From NCBI GenBank assembly GCA_030152105.1, contig JASLIH010000390.1:1-16069 (forward strand): a stretch of DNA of 16,069 nucleotides. Direction: 5' to 3'. Source of the stretch: Actinomycetes bacterium. GTDB lineage: Bacteria > Actinomycetota > CALGFH01. Below the pieces are notes generated by a model. The model was given only the letters and a program-made list of their open reading frames with translations. It had not been told where the DNA came from and did no database searches. Of the stretch, positions 1 to 6,367 are shown piece by piece. The stretch's first letter is position 1. Every line of letters begins with the position of its first letter. Both the position numbers and the translations under genes were made by a program.

Positions 1-474
1 TCCAGCGCCCACCAGCGCCTCCGTGAGGTCGAGGGCCTCCTCCGGGAAGCCAAGGACAACCAGCCCCAGCCCGCCGGCCGCGAGCGCTCCGAGCAGCCGA
101 CCGCCGCCAAGGCCAAGGCTCCAACGGATGAGACGCGCACGGAGAACGGCGCGCAGGACACCAAGCCAGACCGGCGCGGCTTCGAGGAGCGCAGCGTCGA
201 GGAGCTACGCGACCGCGCCCGCGAGCTGGAGATCGAAGGCCGCGGCTCGATGAGCAAGGACGAGCTGATCGCCGCCCTGCGCGAGCAGCGCCAGCCCAAG
301 GGCGACGCCCACAAGGCCGAGGCGCGAACCCAGGACAGCAAGATCGACCGACGCCCGTTCGCCGAGCGCAGCCTCGAGGAGCTACGCGACCGCGCCCGCG
401 AGCTGGAGATCGAAGGCCGCTCGTCCATGAGCAAGGACGAGCTGATCGCCGCCTTGCGCCAGCACGCCAAGTAG
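1..474 (+). CDS. Rho N-terminal/SAP-like tandem-module protein, 5' end outside window
   Basis: The frame is open from base 1 and stops at TAG 472-474, giving the last 157 residues; the real start lies upstream. Seen: a charged, Gln/Glu/Arg-rich N-terminal stretch that could be coiled coil, then two nearly identical modules. Each has the core SxEELRDRARELEIEGR followed by SMSKDELIAALR (residues about 65-94 and 124-153), joined by Lys/Asp/Arg-rich linkers. This helix-extended-helix pattern matches the Rho N-terminal (Rho_N) and SAP-like folds. In other proteins these bind nucleic acid, and they occur in small actinobacterial proteins of unknown role. Inference: a small nucleic-acid-binding or nucleoid-associated protein. 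There is no catalytic domain in the visible part, so function cannot be stated further. An internal ATG at 250 lies inside the first module and is not the start. Confidence 0.85.
   Translation, partial: SSAHQRLREVEGLLREAKDNQPQPAGRERSEQPTAAKAKAPTDETRTENGAQDTKPDRRGFEERSVEELRDRARELEIEGRGSMSKDELIAALREQRQPKGDAHKAEARTQDSKIDRRPFAERSLEELRDRARELEIEGRSSMSKDELIAALRQHAK
199..459 (+). repeat. 177-bp-period tandem duplication inside the Rho_N-like gene
   Basis: Bases 199-243 and 376-420 are an identical 45-nt stretch, beginning gaggagctacgcgaccgcgc. The following bases 244-282 and 421-459 differ at only a few positions. The offset is 177 nt, exactly 59 codons, so the reading frame is kept. Synonymous sites are as conserved as the rest, which points to a recent duplication or gene conversion rather than selection on protein alone. 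Confidence 0.9.
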
Positions 475-476
475 CA

Positions 477-509
477 CCAGGTTGTAGCGCGGCTGCCACA
501 CAGCCCTGG
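477..509 (+). terminator. weak hairpin after the Rho_N-like gene
   Basis: GGCTG (491-495) and CAGCC (501-505) pair around the loop ccaca. An outer CCAGG (477-481) can pair with CCTGG (505-509), sharing one base with the inner stem. It lies just after the stop codon. There is no T-run, so this is only a possible terminator. Confidence 0.3.
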
Positions 510-594
510 CATGGCGCCCCCACGCCACCAGCGGCTGCGTGCGCAGCTAAGCTGCACAACATACCGGCACCGGTCGCCGAGGGGTCATCCCTCC

Positions 595-957
595 ATGACC
601 GCACTCCGCGTGCCAGTCCCTACGCCACTCTGCCGGCTGGTCCTGGTCCACAGCCTGGCCGTTACCCACAGCTACCTGGTGCCATTGGCGGCCCGACTTG
701 CCAGCCACCACCCGTCCCCGTGATCGACCTGCCCGGCTTCGAGCTCAGCGACGAACCGGGCCGGGTCCTGAACGTCGCCGAGCATGCCGGGCACCTGGCC
801 GACTGGCTCGAAGCAACCGGGCTGCCACCCGTCGTGTTGCTCGGCAACTCCCTCGGCTGTCGGGTAGCCGTCGACCTGGCCGTGCGCCACCCCGACCGAG
901 TCCGTGGACTGATTCTCGTCGGCCCGACCATCGACCCAGCGGCACGCACCGCCCGGA
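595..957 (+). pseudogene. alpha/beta hydrolase remnant, frameshifted and truncated
   Basis: The frame from ATG 595 reads LVLVHSLAVTHSYLVPLAAR, the beta-strand and oxyanion region of an alpha/beta hydrolase, usually HG rather than HS here. It then ends at TGA 721-723. The homologous reading resumes one frame over at about 720 with IDLPGFELSDEP. It continues through the nucleophile elbow GNSLG (Ser codon at about 849) and VDLAVRHPDRVRGLILVGPT, typical of the same family. Restoring a single G within 712-720 (cccgtcccc) would join the two parts. Recognisable similarity stops near 950, after DPAART; the cap domain, acid and His of the triad are missing. A perfect GAGGG/CCCTC inverted repeat (579-593) sits directly before the ATG. 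The frameshift could be a sequencing error, but the lost C-terminus could not. Confidence 0.7.
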
Positions 958-960
958 TGT

Positions 961-1155
961 CAGCGGATCTCTCAACGGGAGGTGCCCGCACAGGGGAAGA
1001 CAAGGTGGGACGTCGACGGTGACGCGTTCACGGCCCCCTACAGCGCCACGAGCGCCGGCCCGCCGCCGTGGGCACCTCTTTTCCTCACCCTCCGCACCGC
1101 GTTCGGGGTCGCCACCGCCGAGCCGTACGGCGCCACCCGCTGGCGGTTCGAGTAG
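961..1155 (+). pseudogene. pyridoxamine-5'-phosphate-oxidase-like C-terminal remnant
   Basis: The frame starting at 961 and ending at TAG 1153-1155 reads WDVDGDAFTAPYSATSAGPP, then TAFGVATAEPYGATRWRFE before the stop. The closing TRWRF(E) and the TAFGF-like strand before it are characteristic of small PPOX-like split-barrel flavoproteins (FMN or F420 users), whose C-termini look like this. Everything N-terminal of about residue 100 in such a protein, including the cofactor-binding core, is absent. The fragment is fused without its own start to the end of the hydrolase remnant, in a different frame. I infer a deletion junction between about 950 and 1000. The family assignment is by pattern memory. 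Confidence 0.5.
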
Positions 1156-1533
1156 GCGGCTGAGCGTCACGGCCTCGGACGGCACCTGGACTGGGAAGGC
1201 TGCTCAACGCCACGACCTGGCGGCCTCCGCGCCGCCGGAGGCCGCGTGACCGGTGGAGGGCGGTGGTGCGGTCCCACTCCCCCGGCGAGCTTAGCCCGGC
1301 GGGGTAGGCGGCGCTGCGGGGCCACGGCATCCGGACCATCCTCGACCTGCACAACGACAAGGAACGTGACCCCGGTGCGGGCCACCGCCAGCCGGGCTGG
1401 CCACCGTCCATGTCCCGATGAACGACCTCAGCGACACCGGGTTCTGGCGACGGATCTGGGACGAGGGCCTCGATGGGACGCCGCGGTGCTACCGGCCGTT
1501 CCTGTCCATGGCGGTTGCCTTCGCTGACCACTG
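1156..1533 (+). pseudogene. tyrosine-phosphatase-like protein remnant, N-terminal half with several frameshifts and a stop
   Basis: Three frames carry consecutive pieces of one protein. Frame 1 gives RHLDWEGC from 1180. Frame 3 gives VVRSHSPGELSPAG, an in-frame TAG at 1305-1307 where Trp is expected, then AALRGHGIRTILDL. Frame 2 gives MNDLSDTGFWRRIWDEGLDG and then YRPFL from 1418. The order (WEGC-NARDLGG-like, VRS-SP, GIRTILDL, FWRR..DEGLDGTP.YYRPFL) matches the N-terminal half of bacterial tyrosine/dual-specificity phosphatases of the Y_phosphatase3 type. The catalytic HCxxGxxR loop, which should follow, is missing. The sequence instead runs into the 3' end of the oppositely oriented alpha-glucosidase gene. 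Clearly non-functional. Confidence 0.7.
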
Positions 1534-3147
1534 TCAGTCCTGGGCGTACCAGGCCGCGGTCGCGCCGGGGATCTCTCCCCCGGCATCGACCGGCCCGCTG
1601 GCCAGTATGACGACCGCCCCCTCGGGGAGCAGCTCCCTGGCCACATGGGCCGGCTTGTCGCCGAGATTGACCACGCACATGAACCCCGGCTCGCGCCGGA
1701 AGGCAAGCAGATCCTGGCCGGCTTCGATCCAGGCCAACTGCCCGTCACCCAGCGCCGGCAGCTTCCGTCGCAGCGCGAGGGCGTCACGGTACAGGGTGAG
1801 CATCGAGGAAGGATCCGGTGCCTGCCGCTCCACCGTCAGCGCCGCCCAGTCCTCCGGCTGGGGCAGCCACGGCTCGCCGGAAGGCCCGAACCCGAACGGC
1901 GGCTTCGCTCCCGACCAGGGCACTGGGACCCGGCACCCGTCCCGGCCACGGTCCGCGCCACCGGTGCGAGCGAAAATCGGGTCCTTCCGGGTCTCGTCGG
2001 GCAAGTCGGTGACCTCGGGCAGGCCGAGCTCCTCGCCCTGGTAGACGTACGCACCCCCAGGCAGGGCGAACAGCAGCAGGGCGGCAGCCCGGGCCCGCCG
2101 CCTGCCCAGCTCGCCGCCGCCGTACCGCGTGAGGTGGCGAACAACGTCGTGGTTGGACAGCACCCAGGTTGGGGGCGCCCCCACCTTGGCGAGCGCCTCG
2201 ATGCTTTCATCAATGGCTGTTCGCAGCCTCTCGGCGTCCCACGGCGCGAGCAGAAGGCTGAAGTTGAACGCGGTGTGGAGCTCCTCGGGCCGTAGGTACA
2301 GCGCGAGCCGCTCGGGATTCTGCACCCATACCTCGGCGACGAAGGTTCGGTTGCCAGGGTAGGAGTCGCTGACCCGTCGCCACCCACGGTAGACGTCGTG
2401 GACCTCGTCCCGGTCCCAGTGCGGGTGGCCCTCGATCGCCGGCCCCGAGCCCGCGTAGTTTCCGGCGAGGTCCGGCATCTCGGAGTCCTTGGAAAGGCCA
2501 TGGGCCACGTCGATGCGAAAGCCGTCGACCCCGCGGTCGAACCAGAAGCGCAGGATCGACTCGAATTCCGCCCGCACCTCGTCGTTCGTCCAGTCCAGAT
2601 CGGGCTGCCCAGGGGCGAAAAGGTGCAGATACCACTGGCCAGGGCTGCCGTCAGGCTCTGTGACGCGGGTCCACGCCCGACCCCCGAAGTTGCTGCCCCA
2701 GTCGTTGGGCGGCCTCTCGCCACCCGGACCACGGCCGCCCCTGAAGATGTATCGGGCCCGCTCCCCGCTGCCCGGCGGCGCCGCCAGCGCCGCCCGGAAC
2801 CACGCGTGCTCGCTGGACGTGTGGTTGGGTACGAGGTCGATGAGGACCCGCAGTCCCGACGCATGCGCATCGCGGACGAGCTTGTCGAGGTCGTCGAGCG
2901 TCCCGAGGACTGGGTCGACCTCGCGGTAGTCGGTGACGTCGTAGCCCGCGTCGGCCTGGGGCGAGGGGTAGAACGGGTTCAGCCAGATCGCGTCGACGCC
3001 TAGCTCGCGGATATAGGGCAGCCGGGACCGGACGCCGGGCAGATCGCCGACGCCGTCACCATCGGAGTCGGCGAAGCTGCGGACATAGATCTGATAGATG
3101 ACGGGGTCGCGCCACCAGGGCGCGTCGGCTGCGCCGGAGCGGGTCAC
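1534..3147 (-). CDS. cytoplasmic GH13 alpha-glucosidase
   Basis: Hydrolyses terminal alpha-glucosidic bonds of short malto- or isomalto-oligosaccharides. The 537-residue product has no signal peptide, so it is probably cytoplasmic. Seen, numbered from GTG 3147: WWRDPVIYQIYVRSF opening, Ca-type loop DSDGDGVGDLPG (27-38), region I DLVPNH (104-109), region II GFRIDVAHG with nucleophile D213, region III AEVW with acid/base E272, and region IV NHD with D334. A short C-terminal beta domain follows. Length and motifs fit the oligo-1,6-glucosidase/alpha-glucosidase subfamilies; GH13 trehalulose or sucrose enzymes are less likely but not excluded. An in-frame GTG at 3174 would add nine residues but has no spaced Shine-Dalgarno, whereas AGGG precedes the GTG at 3147 at a usable distance. 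It follows the exported amylase gene by about 54 bp and is presumably cotranscribed. No convincing terminator is seen after it. Confidence 0.92.
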   Translation of the reverse strand: MTRSGAADAPWWRDPVIYQIYVRSFADSDGDGVGDLPGVRSRLPYIRELGVDAIWLNPFYPSPQADAGYDVTDYREVDPVLGTLDDLDKLVRDAHASGLRVLIDLVPNHTSSEHAWFRAALAAPPGSGERARYIFRGGRGPGGERPPNDWGSNFGGRAWTRVTEPDGSPGQWYLHLFAPGQPDLDWTNDEVRAEFESILRFWFDRGVDGFRIDVAHGLSKDSEMPDLAGNYAGSGPAIEGHPHWDRDEVHDVYRGWRRVSDSYPGNRTFVAEVWVQNPERLALYLRPEELHTAFNFSLLLAPWDAERLRTAIDESIEALAKVGAPPTWVLSNHDVVRHLTRYGGGELGRRRARAAALLLFALPGGAYVYQGEELGLPEVTDLPDETRKDPIFARTGGADRGRDGCRVPVPWSGAKPPFGFGPSGEPWLPQPEDWAALTVERQAPDPSSMLTLYRDALALRRKLPALGDGQLAWIEAGQDLLAFRREPGFMCVVNLGDKPAHVARELLPEGAVVILASGPVDAGGEIPGATAAWYAQD

Positions 3148-3201
3148 CGGGGCACCCTGCCACAACGGGTGCACCCTGACAACGTGAGACGGGCCGCCGC
3201 C

Positions 3202-5928
3202 TCAGCTCGGCGGGCTGAAGTAGACGGTCGGGTCGCCCTGGACGAGCCAGATCTCGGGATGCTCGAGGGGCACGAAGCTGCGGTCGCCGCCCGGCTCGCG
3301 GGTGTCGGGGACCACGTCGCCGCTGGGCTGGTGCATGATGAAGTTGACCGGCTTGGTGTCGTCCTTGAGCGGGATCCGATAGAAGGCGCCGAAGGCGTCG
3401 GTGCCGTCCCGCTGCCGGGGCGCGTCCCAGGTGGTGGCCACCCCGTCGGCGATCGCGTCCCCCCACAGGTGCAGGCCCCACTGGTCGAAGTCGCCGGCGG
3501 GACGGCGATAGTGGACGATGGCGGTGGTCACCGGCTCGGTGACTACGGTGACGCTGCGGGTGGCGCTCTCCACCACCTGGCCGGGCGCGTACGTGAGCAC
3601 CGCCTTGTAACGGACGGTGCTGCCGTCGGCCAGCCCGCTGGTGTCGTCGAAGGCGGTGTAGACCGGCGAGGAGGTATCGGTACCGATCGGCGTCCAGCCC
3701 CCGCCGCCGACCTGGCGGTAGAAGGTCACCGAGTAGTTCGGGTGGTCGGGGGTGGCCACCGCCCGCACCTCGACCTCGCCGCGAACGCGGCTACCGTCGG
3801 TGGGCGTCTCTAACTCGATCGCCGGTGGGGCGACGGTGCCGGCGCGGGCGGCGCTGGAGCGGGTGTGGCCGGCGTTGTCGAGCACCACCGCCTGGTACTG
3901 GACGCGTGTGCCCGGCACGAGGTCGGCCACGTCGTGGAAGACCCGGAAGGGCGCGTTGTCGTCGGTGCCGATCGGCTGCCAGCCGCCGCCGCCGACCCGG
4001 GCCAGGAACGTCACCTCGGCGAACTGGTCGCCGCCGACGTCGGCGCGGATCTCGGCGCGGTCGCGCAGAGGACCCGGGGCGGCCAGGGCGACCGCGGGAG
4101 CGCGACGGCTGCGTTCCAGCGGGTCGGCGGCACGGTAGACCACGGCCGAGAGCGGCCCCACGGTCACGCCGAGCAGCTTGCCGGTGTCGCTGCGGAGGCG
4201 CTGCGGCCCGGACCCGTAGACGAGCCGGAAGCTCGTGTCCCGCATATAGGTCGGGATCGCGGCCGTCTCGGGCTGCTCGGCATTGTTGACCGCCACGACG
4301 TACTCGTGCTGGTCGTGCCGGTCCAGACGGGAGAAGGCGTAGATGCCGGGGCCGCTGGAGGACCAGCGGTGCTGCTGGGCACCGTCGCGCAGCGCCCGGT
4401 GGCGACGGGTTACAGCTGCCAACTCGCCGATCGACTGGTACAGCGGGTGGTCGGCGTCGAAGTTGTCGTCGGCGGTGGTCGCGTCGGTGCCGATCAGGTC
4501 GTCGTCGTTGTAGGAGGCGACCTGGCTGGGGAACATGTCCTGGCGGGCATCCTGGTCGCCGCCGTCGCCGGTGAACCCCTGCTCGTCGCCGTAGTAGACC
4601 ACTGGGTTGCCGCGGGAGAAGTACATCAGCGCGTGGGCCAACCGGTCCCGGGCCAGCGCCTCGGCGTCGGTGGCGTCGGAGTTGGCGACCTTGATGAAGC
4701 GGCCGATGCGCCCCATGTCGTGGTTCCCGAGGAACGTCGGTAGCTGGTAGACGTTCGAGTCGGCGTCGGTGTACCAGTCGTCGCCGCCGAAGAAGTCGCG
4801 CAGCTCGTCGGTCGGATGCGAGTTGGCTGCGAAGTTCTGGGCGGCCTGCTGGAACGGGAAGTCGAGTACCGCCTGCACCCGGTCGTGGGTCGGGAAGTGC
4901 GAGGTGAATGCCTTGGTGGTGTCGAACACCTCGCCGAACATGAAGAACTGGCGCTTGCCGTGCTGACGGGCGTAGGCGAGCACCTCGGGCCCGAACCGCT
5001 GCCAGAACTCGTCGTTGACGTGCTTCATGGTGTCGATGCGGAAGCCGTCGATGCCGAAGTCCCGGATCCATGTGTCGTAGATGTCGATCATGCCCTGGAC
5101 GACCCGGGGCTGCTCGGTGAACAGGTCATCGAGGCCGAAGAAGTCGCCGTACAGGGAGTTCTCGCCAACAAAGGTGGTGTTGCCGCGGTTGTGATACAGG
5201 GTCACGTCGTTGAGCCAGGCCGGCTCCTTCGCGGGGGCCGCGGCCGGGTTGAAGGGCGTGTAGGGAAAGCTCTCGGTGCGGCTCAGCGGGGGGAAGGTCG
5301 TGGTGCCGGCGTAGTCGCGGTCGTCGAAGGGGGTGCCGGCGGCGGTCCGGTAGGGCTCCCGATCCTTGGAGACGTACGCCGGCCGGTGGCCCTCCTCGTA
5401 GTCGATCACGTCGGCGGTGTGGTTGGTGATGATGTCGAAGAAGACCTTCATGCCCATCGCGTGGGCCTCGCCGATCAGCGCCGCCAGCTCGGCGTTGGTG
5501 CCGAGATGCGGGTCGATCTGGGTGAAGTCGGTGATCCAGTAGCCGTGGTAGCCGGCCGACGGGCCGTCTTCGAGCTGGACCGCCTTGTTCTTGAAGCTCG
5601 GGGTGAGCCAGATCGAGGTCGTCCCCAGGCCGCGGATGTAGGCCAGGCGCTGCCGGATCCCGGCCAGGTCACCCCCGTGGTAGAAGCCCTTGGCGGTGGG
5701 GTCGAAGCCCGAGACCAGGCGATCGGCGGGCAGTCCGCCGAGGTCGTTGCCGGTGGTGCCGTTCTCGAACCGATCGGCCATCAGGAAGTAGAAGTTCTCG
5801 CCGGTGAGCGGCGCCCGCAGGCTGTGGCGGGCCTGGTCGGTGCCCGGGCGCGCCGACGCCGCGGCCGGCACCGCCAGCAGCGCGGTTGCGAGCAGGATGG
5901 GCAGGACACGGCGGAGCCAGGACCTCAT
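3202..5928 (-). CDS. secreted GH13 amylase/pullulanase-type enzyme with Ig-like and PUD modules
   Basis: Exported 908-residue endo-acting alpha-glucan hydrolase. A signal peptide is clear: RR near the N-terminus, a long hydrophobic core and ASA|R cleavage after residue 26. The GH13 catalytic domain (about 40-600) has region I DIITNH (165-170), region II GFRIDTMKH with nucleophile D299, region III GEVFD with acid/base E333, and region IV LGNHD with D404. Two Ig-like modules follow (about 610-700 and 703-797). They carry the duplicated motif QVGGGGWTPIGTD or RVGGGGWQPIGTD. The last about 105 residues (WGLHLWGDAI..., FYRIPLKDD, NFIMHQ) look like a pullulanase-associated (PUD, CBM41-type) starch-binding domain. 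ATG 5928 is preceded by AGGGGAGA. Family knowledge supports alpha-amylase or amylopullulanase; which bond it prefers cannot be read. It is the first gene of a likely two-gene operon with the alpha-glucosidase, divergent from the sugar-uptake genes. Confidence 0.93.
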   Translation of the reverse strand: MRSWLRRVLPILLATALLAVPAAASARPGTDQARHSLRAPLTGENFYFLMADRFENGTTGNDLGGLPADRLVSGFDPTAKGFYHGGDLAGIRQRLAYIRGLGTTSIWLTPSFKNKAVQLEDGPSAGYHGYWITDFTQIDPHLGTNAELAALIGEAHAMGMKVFFDIITNHTADVIDYEEGHRPAYVSKDREPYRTAAGTPFDDRDYAGTTTFPPLSRTESFPYTPFNPAAAPAKEPAWLNDVTLYHNRGNTTFVGENSLYGDFFGLDDLFTEQPRVVQGMIDIYDTWIRDFGIDGFRIDTMKHVNDEFWQRFGPEVLAYARQHGKRQFFMFGEVFDTTKAFTSHFPTHDRVQAVLDFPFQQAAQNFAANSHPTDELRDFFGGDDWYTDADSNVYQLPTFLGNHDMGRIGRFIKVANSDATDAEALARDRLAHALMYFSRGNPVVYYGDEQGFTGDGGDQDARQDMFPSQVASYNDDDLIGTDATTADDNFDADHPLYQSIGELAAVTRRHRALRDGAQQHRWSSSGPGIYAFSRLDRHDQHEYVVAVNNAEQPETAAIPTYMRDTSFRLVYGSGPQRLRSDTGKLLGVTVGPLSAVVYRAADPLERSRRAPAVALAAPGPLRDRAEIRADVGGDQFAEVTFLARVGGGGWQPIGTDDNAPFRVFHDVADLVPGTRVQYQAVVLDNAGHTRSSAARAGTVAPPAIELETPTDGSRVRGEVEVRAVATPDHPNYSVTFYRQVGGGGWTPIGTDTSSPVYTAFDDTSGLADGSTVRYKAVLTYAPGQVVESATRSVTVVTEPVTTAIVHYRRPAGDFDQWGLHLWGDAIADGVATTWDAPRQRDGTDAFGAFYRIPLKDDTKPVNFIMHQPSGDVVPDTREPGGDRSFVPLEHPEIWLVQGDPTVYFSPPS

Positions 5929-5950
5929 CGTCGCTCTCTCCCCTTAAGAT

Positions 5951-5993
5951 GGAACGGTCCAGTAACGCTTCCAGGGCGACTTTGCCCTGTCAA
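5951..5993 (-). promoter_or_regulatory. candidate promoter/operator of the amylase operon
   Basis: Read toward the amylase gene, a perfect TTGACA (-35 consensus) covers 5993-5988, but no good -10 hexamer stands at normal spacing. CAGGGC (5972-5977) and GCCCTG (5984-5989) form an inverted repeat around six bases and overlap that -35. A looser GGAA...TTCC repeat spans 5951-5972. This is the layout expected of a repressor site, but no regulator can be named. The TTTGCCC...CAA part (5981-5993) resembles 14157-14170 upstream of the debranching-like gene. Confidence 0.35.
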
Positions 5994-6070
5994 GACCGAA
6001 TGCCCGATCTGTACGGGTGGCTACAGTCGCCGACCAGGGTGGTCTCCGGCCGCCCGCAGCCTGGTCCGGC

Positions 6071-6099
6071 TTCTCAAACCGGCGATGGTAAGGCAGAAT
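6071..6099 (+). promoter_or_regulatory. possible promoter for the sugar-binding-protein operon
   Basis: TTCTCA (6071-6076) and CAGAAT (6094-6099) each match four of six consensus bases and are 17 bp apart. They point toward the binding-protein gene and would give a leader of about 240 nt. Other start points are possible. Confidence 0.25.
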
Positions 6100-6156
6100 C
6101 CAGCTAGGTGGGACCCTGTGGCTGACGACGAGGCCGGGGAGGAGCCGGAGCGGGGA

Positions 6157-6187
6157 AGTTCGTTCCTGCCCAATGCGGGAAGGAACT
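6157..6187 (+). promoter_or_regulatory. leader hairpin upstream of the binding-protein gene
   Basis: agttcgttcctgc (6157-6169) pairs with gcgggaaggaact (6175-6187) around loop ccaat. The 13-bp stem has one mismatch and one G-T wobble. It lies 18 nt before a well-initiated small open frame and 156 nt before the binding-protein start. It could act as an RNA structure or as a protein-binding inverted repeat. Confidence 0.45.
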
Positions 6188-6204
6188 CGACGTGGAGGGG
6201 GAAG

Positions 6205-6270
6205 ATGTCGCGTCTTGCGAGTTGGGTAGGCTCCAAGCGGTCGGGGCCTCACCGGCTGGTGGGCGCCTGA
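6205..6270 (+). CDS. possible 21-residue leader peptide
   Basis: An ATG at 6205 is preceded by GGAGG (6194-6198) with six bases between, the best-placed ribosome site in this spacer. The frame encodes 21 residues (begins MSRLASWVGSKRSG, ends RLVGA) and stops at TGA 6268-6270, 72 bp before the binding-protein GTG. The peptide is basic and has no run of a particular amino acid that would suggest classical attenuation. Inverted repeats ctcacc/ggtggg (6248-6263) and CGCGG/CCGCG (6271-6287) cover its end and the bases just after it. It may be a regulatory upstream frame for the ABC operon, a real small protein, or chance. The peptide matches nothing I recognise. Confidence 0.3.
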   Translation: MSRLASWVGSKRSGPHRLVGA

Positions 6271-6331
6271 CGCGGCGCGAGACCGCGAGGTTCATCCGTT
6301 CGGCCGCTAGGTGGGCGGTCCGATGCACAGT

Positions 6332-6367
6332 AAGGAGTCGATGTGGGTAGACGAAACGGGCTCATGA
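6332..6367 (+). promoter_or_regulatory. overlapping ATG/GTG initiation region of the binding-protein gene
   Basis: AAGGAG (6332-6337) stands five bases before GTG 6343. An ATG at 6341 overlaps it (ATGTG) in another frame and encodes an eight-residue frame ending at TGA 6365-6367. That TGA overlaps an in-frame ATG of the binding protein at 6364 (ATGA). GTG 6343 is preferred because it supplies the Arg-Arg n-region that the lipoprotein signal needs; a start at 6364 would lack it. Confidence 0.55.

Noticed and set aside
199..459. Direct repeats as CRISPR or a mobile-element end
   Set aside because: Only two units with a 177-bp period, in frame and coding for a protein module; no spacers or terminal inverted repeats.
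698..1249. A 183-codon Arg/Pro/Ser-rich plus-strand frame across the pseudogene row
   Set aside because: No domain. It overlaps recognisable hydrolase and PPOX pieces in other frames, so it is noise.
3148..3174. Longer alpha-glucosidase start at GTG 3174
   Set aside because: AGG abuts this GTG with no spacing, and GH13 relatives usually begin about ten residues before the WWRD motif, as from GTG 3147. Not excluded.
4816..6270. A 484-codon plus-strand frame antisense to the amylase
   Set aside because: Its body is the mirror of the amylase codons (Val/Gly/Glu-rich). Only the last 22 codons, with their own ribosome site, were kept as a separate small frame.
6157..6287. Riboswitch or group II intron remnant in the divergent spacer
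   Set aside because: Several stems are present, but no conserved riboswitch core or intron domain V could be recognised. Kept only as an unassigned structured leader.
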